DNA of 64,000 nt from assembly GCA_031411655.1 (NCBI GenBank), contig JANOBM010000301.1, positions 1 through 64,000 of the forward strand, given 5' to 3'. The notes beneath the pieces were generated by a model. It worked only from the letters and a program-made list of their open reading frames with translations. It made no database searches and had not been told where the DNA came from. Shown one piece after another: positions 26,152 through 33,964 of the stretch. The stretch comes from UBA6163 sp031411655 (lineage in GTDB: Bacteria; Planctomycetota; Planctomycetia; Pirellulales; Pirellulaceae). Positions within the stretch are counted from its first letter, which is position 1. Every line of letters begins with the position of its first letter. The position numbers and the translations under genes were made by a program.

Positions 26152-26943
26152 TTGAACGCTGAAATCGAAACGGTCGTAGAATCGATCTATGACCACCCCA
26201 AGTACTATGACCTTGTTTTCGGCGCCGACTGCGCTGCAGAGTTGAAGTTCATCGTTCAGTGTGGCAGTGAATTTGCGACGGGTAAAATCCGTAAAATGTT
26301 CGAGCCTGCGTGTGGAACCGGTAGGCTTCTTTATCACTTGGCCAAACGGGGATACAGGATTGCAGGGATCGACCTGAACCCAAAAGCGATCAAGTTTTGT
26401 AACGAACGCTTAACGCGACATGGGATCACGGACCAAACCTGGGTTGCTGACATGTCCGCATTCGATACGAAGTCGACTTACGACATCGCTTTTAACACCA
26501 TCAACAGCTTTCGGCATCTTGGAACGGAGAAAGCCGCCGAAGGTCACATGGAATCGATGGGGCGCTGCATCCGTGCGGGAGGGCTCTATTTGCTAGGAGT
26601 GCATTTGACACCCACGCAGGCCGCACCGAGCGAGACCGAAGCGTGGTCTGCACGTCGCGGGCATTTGGCGATCAATACCCACATGTGGACGATCGAACGA
26701 AATTCGGCGAAGCGAGTCGAGCGTTTTGGAATACAATTCGACATCCACACGCCAAAGCGGTCATGGCGTATCGACGATATCTTAGTGCTACGTAGCTACA
26801 CGCATACTCAAATGAAAAAGTTGATTGATAAGAGCGGGTGTTGGGATGTCGCGGGTACCTACGATTTTTGCTACGACATGAACGTGCCCATCCAAGTGGA
26901 TGCTTCCAGCGAAGATGTGGTTTACGTATTAAGGCGTCGTTAG
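26152..26943 (+). CDS. Class I SAM-dependent methyltransferase
   Basis: The protein has 263 residues. Motif I is MFEPACGTGRLLYHLAKRG (about 49-67), motif II IAGIDLNPKAIKF and the acidic loop WVADMSAFD, all of the class I fold. The C-terminal half (WRIDDILVLRSYTHTQMKKLI) is of the type seen in small-molecule methyltransferases. I use the TTG at 26152 because AAGG stands 7-8 bases upstream and the protein pattern starts there; the ATG four bases earlier is in a different frame and stops at once. The substrate is unknown. Confidence 0.85.
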   Translation: MNAEIETVVESIYDHPKYYDLVFGADCAAELKFIVQCGSEFATGKIRKMFEPACGTGRLLYHLAKRGYRIAGIDLNPKAIKFCNERLTRHGITDQTWVADMSAFDTKSTYDIAFNTINSFRHLGTEKAAEGHMESMGRCIRAGGLYLLGVHLTPTQAAPSETEAWSARRGHLAINTHMWTIERNSAKRVERFGIQFDIHTPKRSWRIDDILVLRSYTHTQMKKLIDKSGCWDVAGTYDFCYDMNVPIQVDASSEDVVYVLRRR

Positions 26944-26959
26944 CGAAAGGACGCTGGCG

Positions 26960-28237
26960 TTAGTGATCGAGTAATGACCGGATGTATGTTTTGAAATCCA
27001 GCATGTCATCAGGCGGATGAGGGCCAACGATGATGGGCCCGTCCGAAACGGAGGGACGAAGGCCGTGGCTGCCACGAACGAGAGTTGCATCGAGTGGGAT
27101 CACATCCATACGGTATCGAAAGCCAAGTTTTTTCTGTAACAAGCGAGCCATCGCGCGTGGCTTGCTTGTCATGAATAATTCGCAAGGGTCATATCCGGGC
27201 TTGCGATGGATATCGACGCTCGTTGCAAAGTCCGGTGCCCTTGAGTCATGGTCCCAGTAATAGTAAGTAAACCACGCCTTAGGTTCAGCCAGGGCGATCC
27301 ACTCGCCACTGCGTGGATGATCCAGTCCCAGTGCTGCGGGCTCCACAACGTCCGCGATACCGGCAGTCTCTTTCAAGAGGTCGCGAACGGGCGATAGGCA
27401 TTTGGGATCGTTCACGTACACATGGGCGACTTGATGGTCTGCGACAGCGAAGGCTTTCGAAAGACCGGGCATAAGCATTTCGCCGTAGGGACCATCGCGG
27501 ACGATCAACCACCCCGCGTGTCGTAGGATCCGATTGATGTGAATTGGCATAGAGACCGGTACCAAACCATATTCGGAAACAACGATTGGCTGAATGCCTT
27601 GACGGCGCGCCGCATCGATTACCGTCCCTGCACATGCATCGACTTCCTCCACTCTCGCCATAGAAGGCGTTTCGAAACGTTGAAAGTCGTAATCGAGGTG
27701 GGGAAGGTAGACGAGCGTCAGCTCAGGAGCATTTTGATCGAGCACGATTGCCGCCGCGTCAGCGATCCAGCGCGAACTCGGCAGTCCGGCGCTGGGTCCC
27801 CAGAACGAGAAGAAGGGGAAAGGCCCCAGGCGACTTTGAAGTTCGCACCCGGTGTCGTCGATGATATCGAAAACCTTTGATCCATCGCTTCCGTAATGCG
27901 GCTTGGGTGTCACACTCCACCGCACCGGTGCCGACTGGTTGAACCACCAGAAAAGTTTGGCCGTCTCGTAGCCTTCGTAAAGTTTTTCCCCTGACAACAG
28001 TGAGTTTGCTTGTTGCCAAAATCGAATTTCTTGCGTGTCGCGAAAGTACCACCCGTTGCCCACGATTCCATGATCTTTGGGAAGGGTGCCTGTCAGCATG
28101 GTTGCCTGCGACGTGCAGGTGACTGCGGGGATGGGACTTCGAAAAGGCGATGCTTGGCCAACCGCCGCGATACGCGGCGCATGGGGCAACAGTTTGGGCG
28201 TGAGTCCCACGACGTTGATAACGCAAACTTTAGACAT
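26960..28237 (-). CDS. AP-superfamily phosphodiesterase-like protein with changed metal ligands
   Basis: This 425-residue protein has the nucleotide pyrophosphatase/phosphodiesterase layout: VTCTSQATMLTGTLPKDHGIVGN with the nucleophile-position threonine, YLPHLDYDFQRFE, VVSEYGLVP and GSHGLRP near the C-terminus. At the first metal aspartate it reads NVVGLT, and the usual SDHGM motif is SEYGL, so two or more ligands differ. It resembles the EboF-type group in bacterial ebo clusters, but no other ebo gene is here. It has no signal peptide, so it acts in the cytoplasm. Its start overlaps the AgcS stop by eight bases, which suggests coupled translation. Confidence 0.75.
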   Translation of the reverse strand: MSKVCVINVVGLTPKLLPHAPRIAAVGQASPFRSPIPAVTCTSQATMLTGTLPKDHGIVGNGWYFRDTQEIRFWQQANSLLSGEKLYEGYETAKLFWWFNQSAPVRWSVTPKPHYGSDGSKVFDIIDDTGCELQSRLGPFPFFSFWGPSAGLPSSRWIADAAAIVLDQNAPELTLVYLPHLDYDFQRFETPSMARVEEVDACAGTVIDAARRQGIQPIVVSEYGLVPVSMPIHINRILRHAGWLIVRDGPYGEMLMPGLSKAFAVADHQVAHVYVNDPKCLSPVRDLLKETAGIADVVEPAALGLDHPRSGEWIALAEPKAWFTYYYWDHDSRAPDFATSVDIHRKPGYDPCELFMTSKPRAMARLLQKKLGFRYRMDVIPLDATLVRGSHGLRPSVSDGPIIVGPHPPDDMLDFKTYIRSLLDH

Positions 28238-29990
28238 GATTCGCCGCTGCGTTTTTCCGAACTAGCTCGCCACAAGTGTATTTTGACCAGTACCGATCGA
28301 GCTCTCGCTTGACGACGTTGCTTAATAAAAAAACGCCAATCAGGTTCGGAAAGCTCATCCCAAGTAGCATCAAATCACTAAAGTCCAGAATGTTCCCGCG
28401 AGTGACGATAGAGCCGAGAAAAGTAAAACCTAAAAATAGAATCTTATAGATCAACGATGTCCCGGCACCGAAGAGCTCGGCCCAACATCGTTCTCCGTAA
28501 TAGGACCAACTGATACAGGTTGAATAGGCGAAAAGAACAACAGACAGGTACAAGACGTATTGAAACCAGTCGTGACCTCCGTGAGTGAATGCGTAGAGCG
28601 ATACTTGAGAGCCTTGGTCGTTGGCGATCGCGGCTTGCGTTTCGGGGGCAGAATGTGCGCCGGTGACAACTATCACCAGTGCAGTGATAGTGCAAATGAT
28701 GACGGTATCGATGAATGGCTCCAGCAGCGCAACAATCCCTTCGCTCACCGGTTCATCAGTTTTTGCGGCAGAGTGAGCAATCGCAGCCGATCCAATTCCT
28801 GCTTCGTTACTGAATGCTGCACGTTTGATTCCAATGAGCAAGACCCCTATGAAACCGCCCTTGACCGCCGTTGGATTGAACGCCTCCATACAAATGGTTG
28901 ACAGTGCCGAAGGGATTTCACTGAAGTGAATGGCGAGGATGTATAGCGAAGCAAAGACGTAGGCACCGCACATAAAAGGGACGATTGCACCCGCTACGGC
29001 TCCGATGCTTTCAATACCGCCGACGATGACGACGCCAACTGCGATTGCCATCGCTAACCCATAAATCCATGGTTGAGTTTCCAAAACGGGAATACCACTT
29101 CGAATGGCGTCAAGCGATTGACCCACCTGAAATGCATTGCCACCCCCAAAGCTCGCCCCGATACATAGCAACATGAAAGCAATCGATAAGATTTTGCCGA
29201 ACCTCGGAAGTCCCATTTCCGCGAGGCCAAGTTGCAAGTACCGCATCGGTCCGCCGAGTACTTTTCCGTTCTTGTCGGTGCCTCGATAGAGCTGACCAAG
29301 AGTACACTCGGCGAACTTGCTCGTCATACTAAGTATTCCTACGACAAAGATCCAAAAAGCAGCCCCCGGGCCGCCTGTACCGACCGCAATCGCGACGCCA
29401 GCGATGTTTCCCAAGCCGACGGTCGCGGAAAGCGCTGCCGACAACGCTTGAAAGTGCGAAAGGTCCCCGTGGTCGGTGTCTTTGTCGTAGTCGCCGCGGG
29501 TCAGGTGAATGGCATGAATAAACGCCCGAAAATTGATAAATCCCATTCGGACGGTAAGGAAGCAAGCGCCCGCAAATAGCCAAATGACGACAAATGGGAT
29601 TGGTATCGGAAGCCAACTTGAGGTCCCAAGGTTAAAAAAAATGACCTTTTCAAGAATTTTCACCCCTTCGCCGAATACGCCGTCGATCCGAGCGACCCAG
29701 TCGGCTTGCACTGAGTCGCCAACAACTGCCGAACTTGATATGTCTTCGGTGGCATCCAGGGCGGCTACAGTTGTCGCCCTGGCAACGCTTTCCCCATCGG
29801 TTAATCTCGCTGCGAGGCATTGCAACGGTGTTAATGTGATCCAGGACGCAATCATCCAAACCAAAATGAATCGCAACGAAAAGCGAAAGCATGGGACTAG
29901 CCCTTCGAGAAGTCGCGAGTGCATGTTCGTGCAGATTCGTCCATAGGGATTTAGATTTAAAAGCGAAGCTTTTGTTAAAAGTGTACCCAT
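28230..29990 (-). CDS. Alanine/glycine:cation symporter, AgcS family
   Basis: This 586-residue membrane protein has the AgcS signatures: FQALSAALSATVGLGNIAGVAIAV, GGPGAAFWIFVVG, GPMRYLQLGL, AAFSNEAGIGSAAIAHSAA and WSYYGERCWAELFG, among about 11 transmembrane helices. It should import alanine or a similar amino acid with sodium. The N-terminus is extended by about 100 residues and has a hydrophobic stretch near 36-58, which looks like a signal sequence followed by a periplasmic linker; a later start at residue 23 is possible. It overlaps the AP-superfamily gene by eight bases. Confidence 0.9.
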   Translation of the reverse strand: MGTLLTKASLLNLNPYGRICTNMHSRLLEGLVPCFRFSLRFILVWMIASWITLTPLQCLAARLTDGESVARATTVAALDATEDISSSAVVGDSVQADWVARIDGVFGEGVKILEKVIFFNLGTSSWLPIPIPFVVIWLFAGACFLTVRMGFINFRAFIHAIHLTRGDYDKDTDHGDLSHFQALSAALSATVGLGNIAGVAIAVGTGGPGAAFWIFVVGILSMTSKFAECTLGQLYRGTDKNGKVLGGPMRYLQLGLAEMGLPRFGKILSIAFMLLCIGASFGGGNAFQVGQSLDAIRSGIPVLETQPWIYGLAMAIAVGVVIVGGIESIGAVAGAIVPFMCGAYVFASLYILAIHFSEIPSALSTICMEAFNPTAVKGGFIGVLLIGIKRAAFSNEAGIGSAAIAHSAAKTDEPVSEGIVALLEPFIDTVIICTITALVIVVTGAHSAPETQAAIANDQGSQVSLYAFTHGGHDWFQYVLYLSVVLFAYSTCISWSYYGERCWAELFGAGTSLIYKILFLGFTFLGSIVTRGNILDFSDLMLLGMSFPNLIGVFLLSNVVKRELDRYWSKYTCGELVRKNAAANHV

Positions 29991-30298
29991 ATCTTGCCAT
30001 AGACTACCCGAGACGATTGATTAAGCTAATCCTGATACAACCGAATCCGCGTGCGGACGTGTGTACCCCCCACGCGGTCTCGCCGATCGGTAGATCGGCG
30101 TCTGTTTGATTGGGTTGAACCTGCAGGTATTTCGTATGATTAGCTGCTCGCGTTGAGCCGCTGCCCTATGACTTGGTGGCAAGGCAACGCTTGCTATACT
30201 GTATTCTCAAATTGCTGCCTTGCGGGCCGGTGTCTGCGTCAAAATGGCTTGGCGGAGCTCCCCGGCACCTTTTCCTCTTATGAATTAAAAAACTCCGA
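29991..30298. other. Divergent intergenic region
   Basis: These 308 bases lie between the start of the symporter gene (minus) and the exbB-like gene (plus), so promoters for both should be here. The one clear structure is the perfect 8-bp inverted repeat at 30080-30099. I see no gene. Confidence 0.6.
30080..30099. repeat. Perfect short hairpin in the divergent promoter region
   Basis: CGCCGATC (30080-30087) and GATCGGCG (30092-30099) form a perfect 8-bp stem with the loop GGTA, followed on the plus strand by tctgtttgatt. It may be an operator or a leftover terminator. Confidence 0.4.
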
Positions 30299-30949
30299 AT
30301 GGTTAAGCTCTTCGAAATTCTCGGCGTTCTGGACTATTTCGTGATTGGAGCGGTGGCGCTTTGGGGGCTTTACTGCGCCGTTGTCGTATTGACCCGTATA
30401 TCCAGTAAGCGATTTAAAACCGAGGCGGCCCAGGACGAGTTTTTGGACAGTGTGCTGCCTTCCCTCAACGAGGGTGATTTCGATACGGTGGTCGAGCATT
30501 GCGAAGGCAACCCAAAAGCGTTGGCGATCATGGTTCACCTAGGTGTTGTGAACCGTGAACTTGGTTACCAAAAGGTTCGTCAGTATGTTCTCGATAGGTT
30601 TCAGCGAGATGTTTTGTCCGATTTAGAGAACCGCCTTGCCTGGATCACAACATGCGTCAAGACGGCACCGTTGCTGGGGTTGTTTGGAACGGTCTTGGGC
30701 ATGCTTGGTGCCTTCCGCAACATGGAAGGGTCATCGCAAGCGGATCCCGGAAAGTTAGCGGGCGATATTCGTATGGCTTTGGAGCACACGGCTATGGGCC
30801 TCGCGGTTGCAATTCCTCTTGGAATCATTGTGGCATTGGTGAACAACAGGATTCGAGGCATGCAGGAACTGGTGGCATCGGGCCTTATACGGTTCTTAGA
30901 CGCTCTCAAAGTTGGAATGTCAAAGACGGCAAAGCTTGTTCGCTCCTGA
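30299..30949 (+). CDS. MotA/TolQ/ExbB-family proton channel protein
   Basis: The 216-residue protein has three hydrophobic segments (about 10-32, 118-140 and 160-182). It also has the diagnostic ExbB/TolQ blocks KTAPLLGLFGTVLGMLGAF and ALEHTAMGLAVAIPLGIIVALVNN. It should form the proton-conducting pentamer with an ExbD/TolR dimer in the cytoplasmic membrane. Two ExbD-type genes follow on the same strand at 32598 and 33153. It is separated from the next coding gene by 653 bases that hold an antisense tRNA-Phe gene, so it may have its own transcript. Confidence 0.92.
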   Translation: MVKLFEILGVLDYFVIGAVALWGLYCAVVVLTRISSKRFKTEAAQDEFLDSVLPSLNEGDFDTVVEHCEGNPKALAIMVHLGVVNRELGYQKVRQYVLDRFQRDVLSDLENRLAWITTCVKTAPLLGLFGTVLGMLGAFRNMEGSSQADPGKLAGDIRMALEHTAMGLAVAIPLGIIVALVNNRIRGMQELVASGLIRFLDALKVGMSKTAKLVRS

Positions 30950-31602
30950 ATCGCTCGGCTGCATCAGACAACATGCGGATGTTCGATAGACAATCATCGC
31001 TCGCGGTCGCAATGCCGCGTCCATTATTGCAAGCTTGCCGCAGGGGCAAGAAATTGGCGATCGCACGAAAAAATGTTCGCACTTCGTGCGGTTTGACGCC
31101 AAGTCCTATGTCATCGAGAATTGTTAGGGACGTCTCACCAAGTGCAGGAAAGGATGAGAAGACCGAACCCTTCCATCGCAGGGAAATCGCCGTTCGGTGG
31201 CCACAGCGAAACGTCCGTAAGCAAAAATACTAATTGACGGGGGTCTGAAGTGGTCAGGGCCGGGCTCGAACCGGCGACACCTGCATTTTCAGTGCAGTGC
31301 TCTACCAACTGAGCTACCTAACCTTTTTTACTTTACTTTCTTCAATTGACGTTAAATGTGGAACACATGCGTCAAGGTGCCAAAGCACAATCGCTACGAT
31401 GTTGGAGTGGAAATTTTAGAGCGAGACCAGCTGGCCTGTCAATCGGTTCACGCGGAATGAAGGCAATTCAGTTACACTATTCCGATTGGGTGCATCCCTT
31501 GTCACTGGAGTCTGTTTTAGAAATGAGTCTAGGTGAAAAAATCGTTGACTCGTCAGGCGGTCGGCTTCGTCATTTGGATTTGTCTCTACAGTTGGAGCTG
31601 CA
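30950..31602. other. Long intergenic stretch inside the exb-like locus, with tRNA-Phe on the minus strand
   Basis: These 653 bases separate the exbB-like gene from the next gene of the locus. The only gene I can support is the tRNA-Phe at 31251-31323. A 90-codon plus-strand frame at 31346-31618 runs into the next gene and has no protein-like pattern. The promoter of the genes from 31603 on is probably at 31330-31590. Confidence 0.6.
31251..31323 (-). tRNA. tRNA-Phe (anticodon GAA)
   Basis: A complete 73-nt cloverleaf reads on the minus strand. The 7-bp acceptor stem GGTTAGG/CCTGACC has one G-U pair. The D-arm is GCTC...GAGC, the anticodon arm CTGCA-CTGAAAA-TGCAG with anticodon GAA, the variable loop GTGTC and the T-arm GCCGG-TTCGAGC-CCGGC; the discriminator is A. 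CCA is not encoded (CTT follows). It delivers phenylalanine for UUC/UUU codons. It lies antisense between two genes of the exb-like locus. Confidence 0.97.
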
Positions 31603-32565
31603 ATGGGTGACATGTTAGACGAGACAATCCTGGGAGCCGGGACGTCGAATCAAATAAAGCAGTGGTCCGTCGGTGGGGTTGGGGCTGCGACTCGCAATGA
31701 GCAGCGAGGCATGTTGCAAACTTCAAAGTTTGATTCGGTGTCGTCGTTGCTGTTAGCGGTTCTACTGATTGTGGTTATCTTTGTAACGATGCTCTTCGTC
31801 ATGTGGTGGGACAGTCGTGTTGTGCTTCCCGTTCAAGCGATGGAGCTGTTGATAGAGAACGCAGCTGGACGAGGAGATAATGCAGAGGGATTTGCTAGAG
31901 ATTTTGAGCCACCGGGAGCGGAAGAGGTCGAAGCAATTTCCGAACCGACTATGCAAGACACCATTACGGCTGTGACTGATGCGGTCAGTTCTGTCGCAGC
32001 TTCCGTTAGCACGATTGACAGTGATTCCACCATGACGACTCAGGGGAAAGGCGGCTTGGGTGATAGCCGACCACCTGGCCCGGAAGGTGAAGGTGACGAT
32101 ATCGTGCCCCGCTCGTTGAGATGGCAACTTAATTTTAGTGCAAACAACATAACTACTTACGCACAGCAGCTTGACTTTTATCGTATTGAATTAGCCGCTG
32201 TCGGGGGAACTGAGATTCAAGGTGTGGATTATGCTTCTGGATTGTCAGGAACACCGAAGGTTCGGCGCGGAAAAAGTGAGTCGGAGAAGCGTCTGTACTT
32301 CATGTGGACGACGGATAGTCCGCTGAAGAGATTCGATGGCCAACTGCTTCAAAAAGCCGGCATTCCGACCAATGGACGACAATTGATTAAATTTCTTGAG
32401 CCGGATGTCGAGAATATGATCGCCAATGTTGAGCTCGACTATGCGAAAAAAAATGGCCACCAAAGTGTAACAGAAATCGCAAAAACGGTTTTCGAGTCAC
32501 AGTCCCAAAGCGGCAACTATGTGTTTGTTGTTACGGACCAACGCTACCGCAAGCCAAGTCGCTAG
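31603..32565 (+). CDS. Single-pass membrane protein in TonB position of the exb-like locus
   Basis: The 320-residue protein has a cytoplasmic N-terminus of about 45 residues, one transmembrane helix at about 46-68 (LLLAVLLIVVIFVTMLFVMWW), an acidic Pro/Glu/Thr-rich linker (about 90-160) and a folded extracytoplasmic domain (about 165-315, RSLRWQLNFSANNITTYAQQLDFY...). This topology equals that of TonB or TolA, but there is no Pro-Lys/Glu repeat and no recognised TonB C-terminal domain. GGAG lies 6-7 bases before the ATG. It sits between ExbB- and ExbD-like genes, so it may be the element that carries energy to the envelope; that is inference. Confidence 0.75.
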   Translation: MGDMLDETILGAGTSNQIKQWSVGGVGAATRNEQRGMLQTSKFDSVSSLLLAVLLIVVIFVTMLFVMWWDSRVVLPVQAMELLIENAAGRGDNAEGFARDFEPPGAEEVEAISEPTMQDTITAVTDAVSSVAASVSTIDSDSTMTTQGKGGLGDSRPPGPEGEGDDIVPRSLRWQLNFSANNITTYAQQLDFYRIELAAVGGTEIQGVDYASGLSGTPKVRRGKSESEKRLYFMWTTDSPLKRFDGQLLQKAGIPTNGRQLIKFLEPDVENMIANVELDYAKKNGHQSVTEIAKTVFESQSQSGNYVFVVTDQRYRKPSR

Positions 32566-32597
32566 TATCAAATCCTCGTTCAATCGATACGAAGAAA

Positions 32598-33077
32598 ATG
32601 CACACCCACTCAGCCGATGACGATAGTGATGCCCTGATGGCGCCGCGGGCTCGGCATGAAGAGGGCGAAATTGATAATACGGCGCTTATCGACGTAACAT
32701 TTTTGTTGCTAATCTTCTTTATCACGACGTCGACGATGGACCCAACGAAGACGGGCACATTGCCGACCGCACTACACGGGCTTCCGGTGTCCGCCACAGA
32801 GTCTGCTGTGGTATTCATGGAGGCAGGCACTGGTGCGCGAGCTAACGTAAAGGGTTCGGACGGTGTTACGTTTAGTGATGACGAAGATGCCCAGACCAGT
32901 GAAATCGTTGATTATCTTACAGCGGAACTCAATCAAGGAAAGAAGCACGTCATGATACTTGGGGATGCGGATGTCCGCGTTGGTGAGGTCACTCGCGTTC
33001 AAAGAATCATAGGTGATGCTTTTGAGGATATCAGCAATACGTATATCGCAGTAAAAGTTGACTCAACGAAAAAATAG
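32598..33077 (+). CDS. ExbD/TolR-family protein
   Basis: The 159-residue protein has the ExbD layout: a short charged N-terminus, one transmembrane helix at about 28-45 (NTALIDVTFLLLIFFITTS) with the proton-carrying aspartate D32, and a periplasmic domain ending KRVQRIIGDAFEDI-like and YIAVKVD. It should pair with the ExbB-like channel protein. It begins 32 bases after the TonB-position gene. A second, zinc-ribbon ExbD follows 75 bases later, so a heterodimer of the two ExbD types is possible. Confidence 0.92.
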   Translation: MHTHSADDDSDALMAPRARHEEGEIDNTALIDVTFLLLIFFITTSTMDPTKTGTLPTALHGLPVSATESAVVFMEAGTGARANVKGSDGVTFSDDEDAQTSEIVDYLTAELNQGKKHVMILGDADVRVGEVTRVQRIIGDAFEDISNTYIAVKVDSTKK

Positions 33078-33152
33078 TGAAGCCTGAGATGCTTCGTACC
33101 ATAATCGGTTGAGTGGTATCCGTCGCGTCGCTGCTTTTGAGCGAATGAAACT

Positions 33153-33911
33153 ATGTCGATTAAATTAACATGCCCGCAATGTAAGGCGACGAACTACGTC
33201 AATGACCGATTGGAGGGGCGGGAAGTTCGTTGTCCGCAATGTCAATCGCAGGTTGTCGTACCGAAGCTAGCGGTCCTCGAATCCGAATCGTCGCCAAAAA
33301 TCGAAATATCGCGGCGGCAGGCGGTTCCTGAAGTCAAAGTTGTTGAAGTAACAGGCCTTGCTCAAGGTGCGCCACTTGCCTCAACCGCGCATTCGCCAAT
33401 CTCTAACGACAAGGCAACGGCTAGTGAATTATCTAGCTCGACCTCCTTTATGGATGAAGCGGATGAGGACATGCCCAAGCGGCCGAAATTTCATGATGAA
33501 GAACTTGATATGACGGCCATGGTAGACGTTACGTTTTTGCTCTTGATTTTCTTTATGGTTACCGCGTCGTTCAGTTTGCAGAAATCAATCGAATCACCGC
33601 GTCAACAGTCAGATGCGCCAAGCTCAAATAGTCAGCAGATTGAAGTCTTGGAAACAGACGTCGTCACTGTCCAAATCAATGAAATGGGCTCATTTCTTGT
33701 ACTCGCTCCCGATTGGGAGCGCGAAACGCCGGGCAAGCAAAATCTGATTCGCGCGCTACGCGAAGTGATCGGTGACGGGAGCACGGCGTATAAACTTGCC
33801 ATTGAAGTTCATGAGGCAGCAAAACTACAGGCATTGGTAGATTGCATGGATGCTGGAGCGATTTGCGACTATGGTGAAGTCCAGGTCACTCAGGTCGAAG
33901 GTTTCGACTGA
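33153..33911 (+). CDS. Zinc-ribbon/ExbD fusion protein
   Basis: The 252-residue protein begins with a zinc ribbon (C7, C10, C27, C30; MJ0042-type, LTCPQCKATNYV...VRCPQCQ). It continues with a Ser/Ala-rich linker to about 110, then an ExbD/TolR unit with transmembrane helix 121-140 and the conserved aspartate D125 (MVDVTFLLLIFFMVTAS). The C-terminal domain is periplasmic. The ribbon is therefore in the cytoplasm, where it could sense metal or redox state or bind a partner. The ordinary ExbD lies directly upstream. ExbD proteins normally have only about 10-20 residues before the helix. Confidence 0.9.
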   Translation: MSIKLTCPQCKATNYVNDRLEGREVRCPQCQSQVVVPKLAVLESESSPKIEISRRQAVPEVKVVEVTGLAQGAPLASTAHSPISNDKATASELSSSTSFMDEADEDMPKRPKFHDEELDMTAMVDVTFLLLIFFMVTASFSLQKSIESPRQQSDAPSSNSQQIEVLETDVVTVQINEMGSFLVLAPDWERETPGKQNLIRALREVIGDGSTAYKLAIEVHEAAKLQALVDCMDAGAICDYGEVQVTQVEGFD

Positions 33912-33964
33912 ACCATGAACTAAGCGTTGATTTTTCCATTTTTCTCACGATACGAATTAACACG

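Noticed and set aside
31251..31323. tRNA-Phe as the attachment site of a genomic island
   Set aside because: No integrase, no second copy of the tRNA 3' end and no mobility gene were seen on either side within the window.
31346..31618. A 90-codon plus-strand frame before the TonB-position gene
   Set aside because: It overlaps the start of the next gene, which has a good ribosome binding site, and its translation shows no domain, helix or signal pattern.
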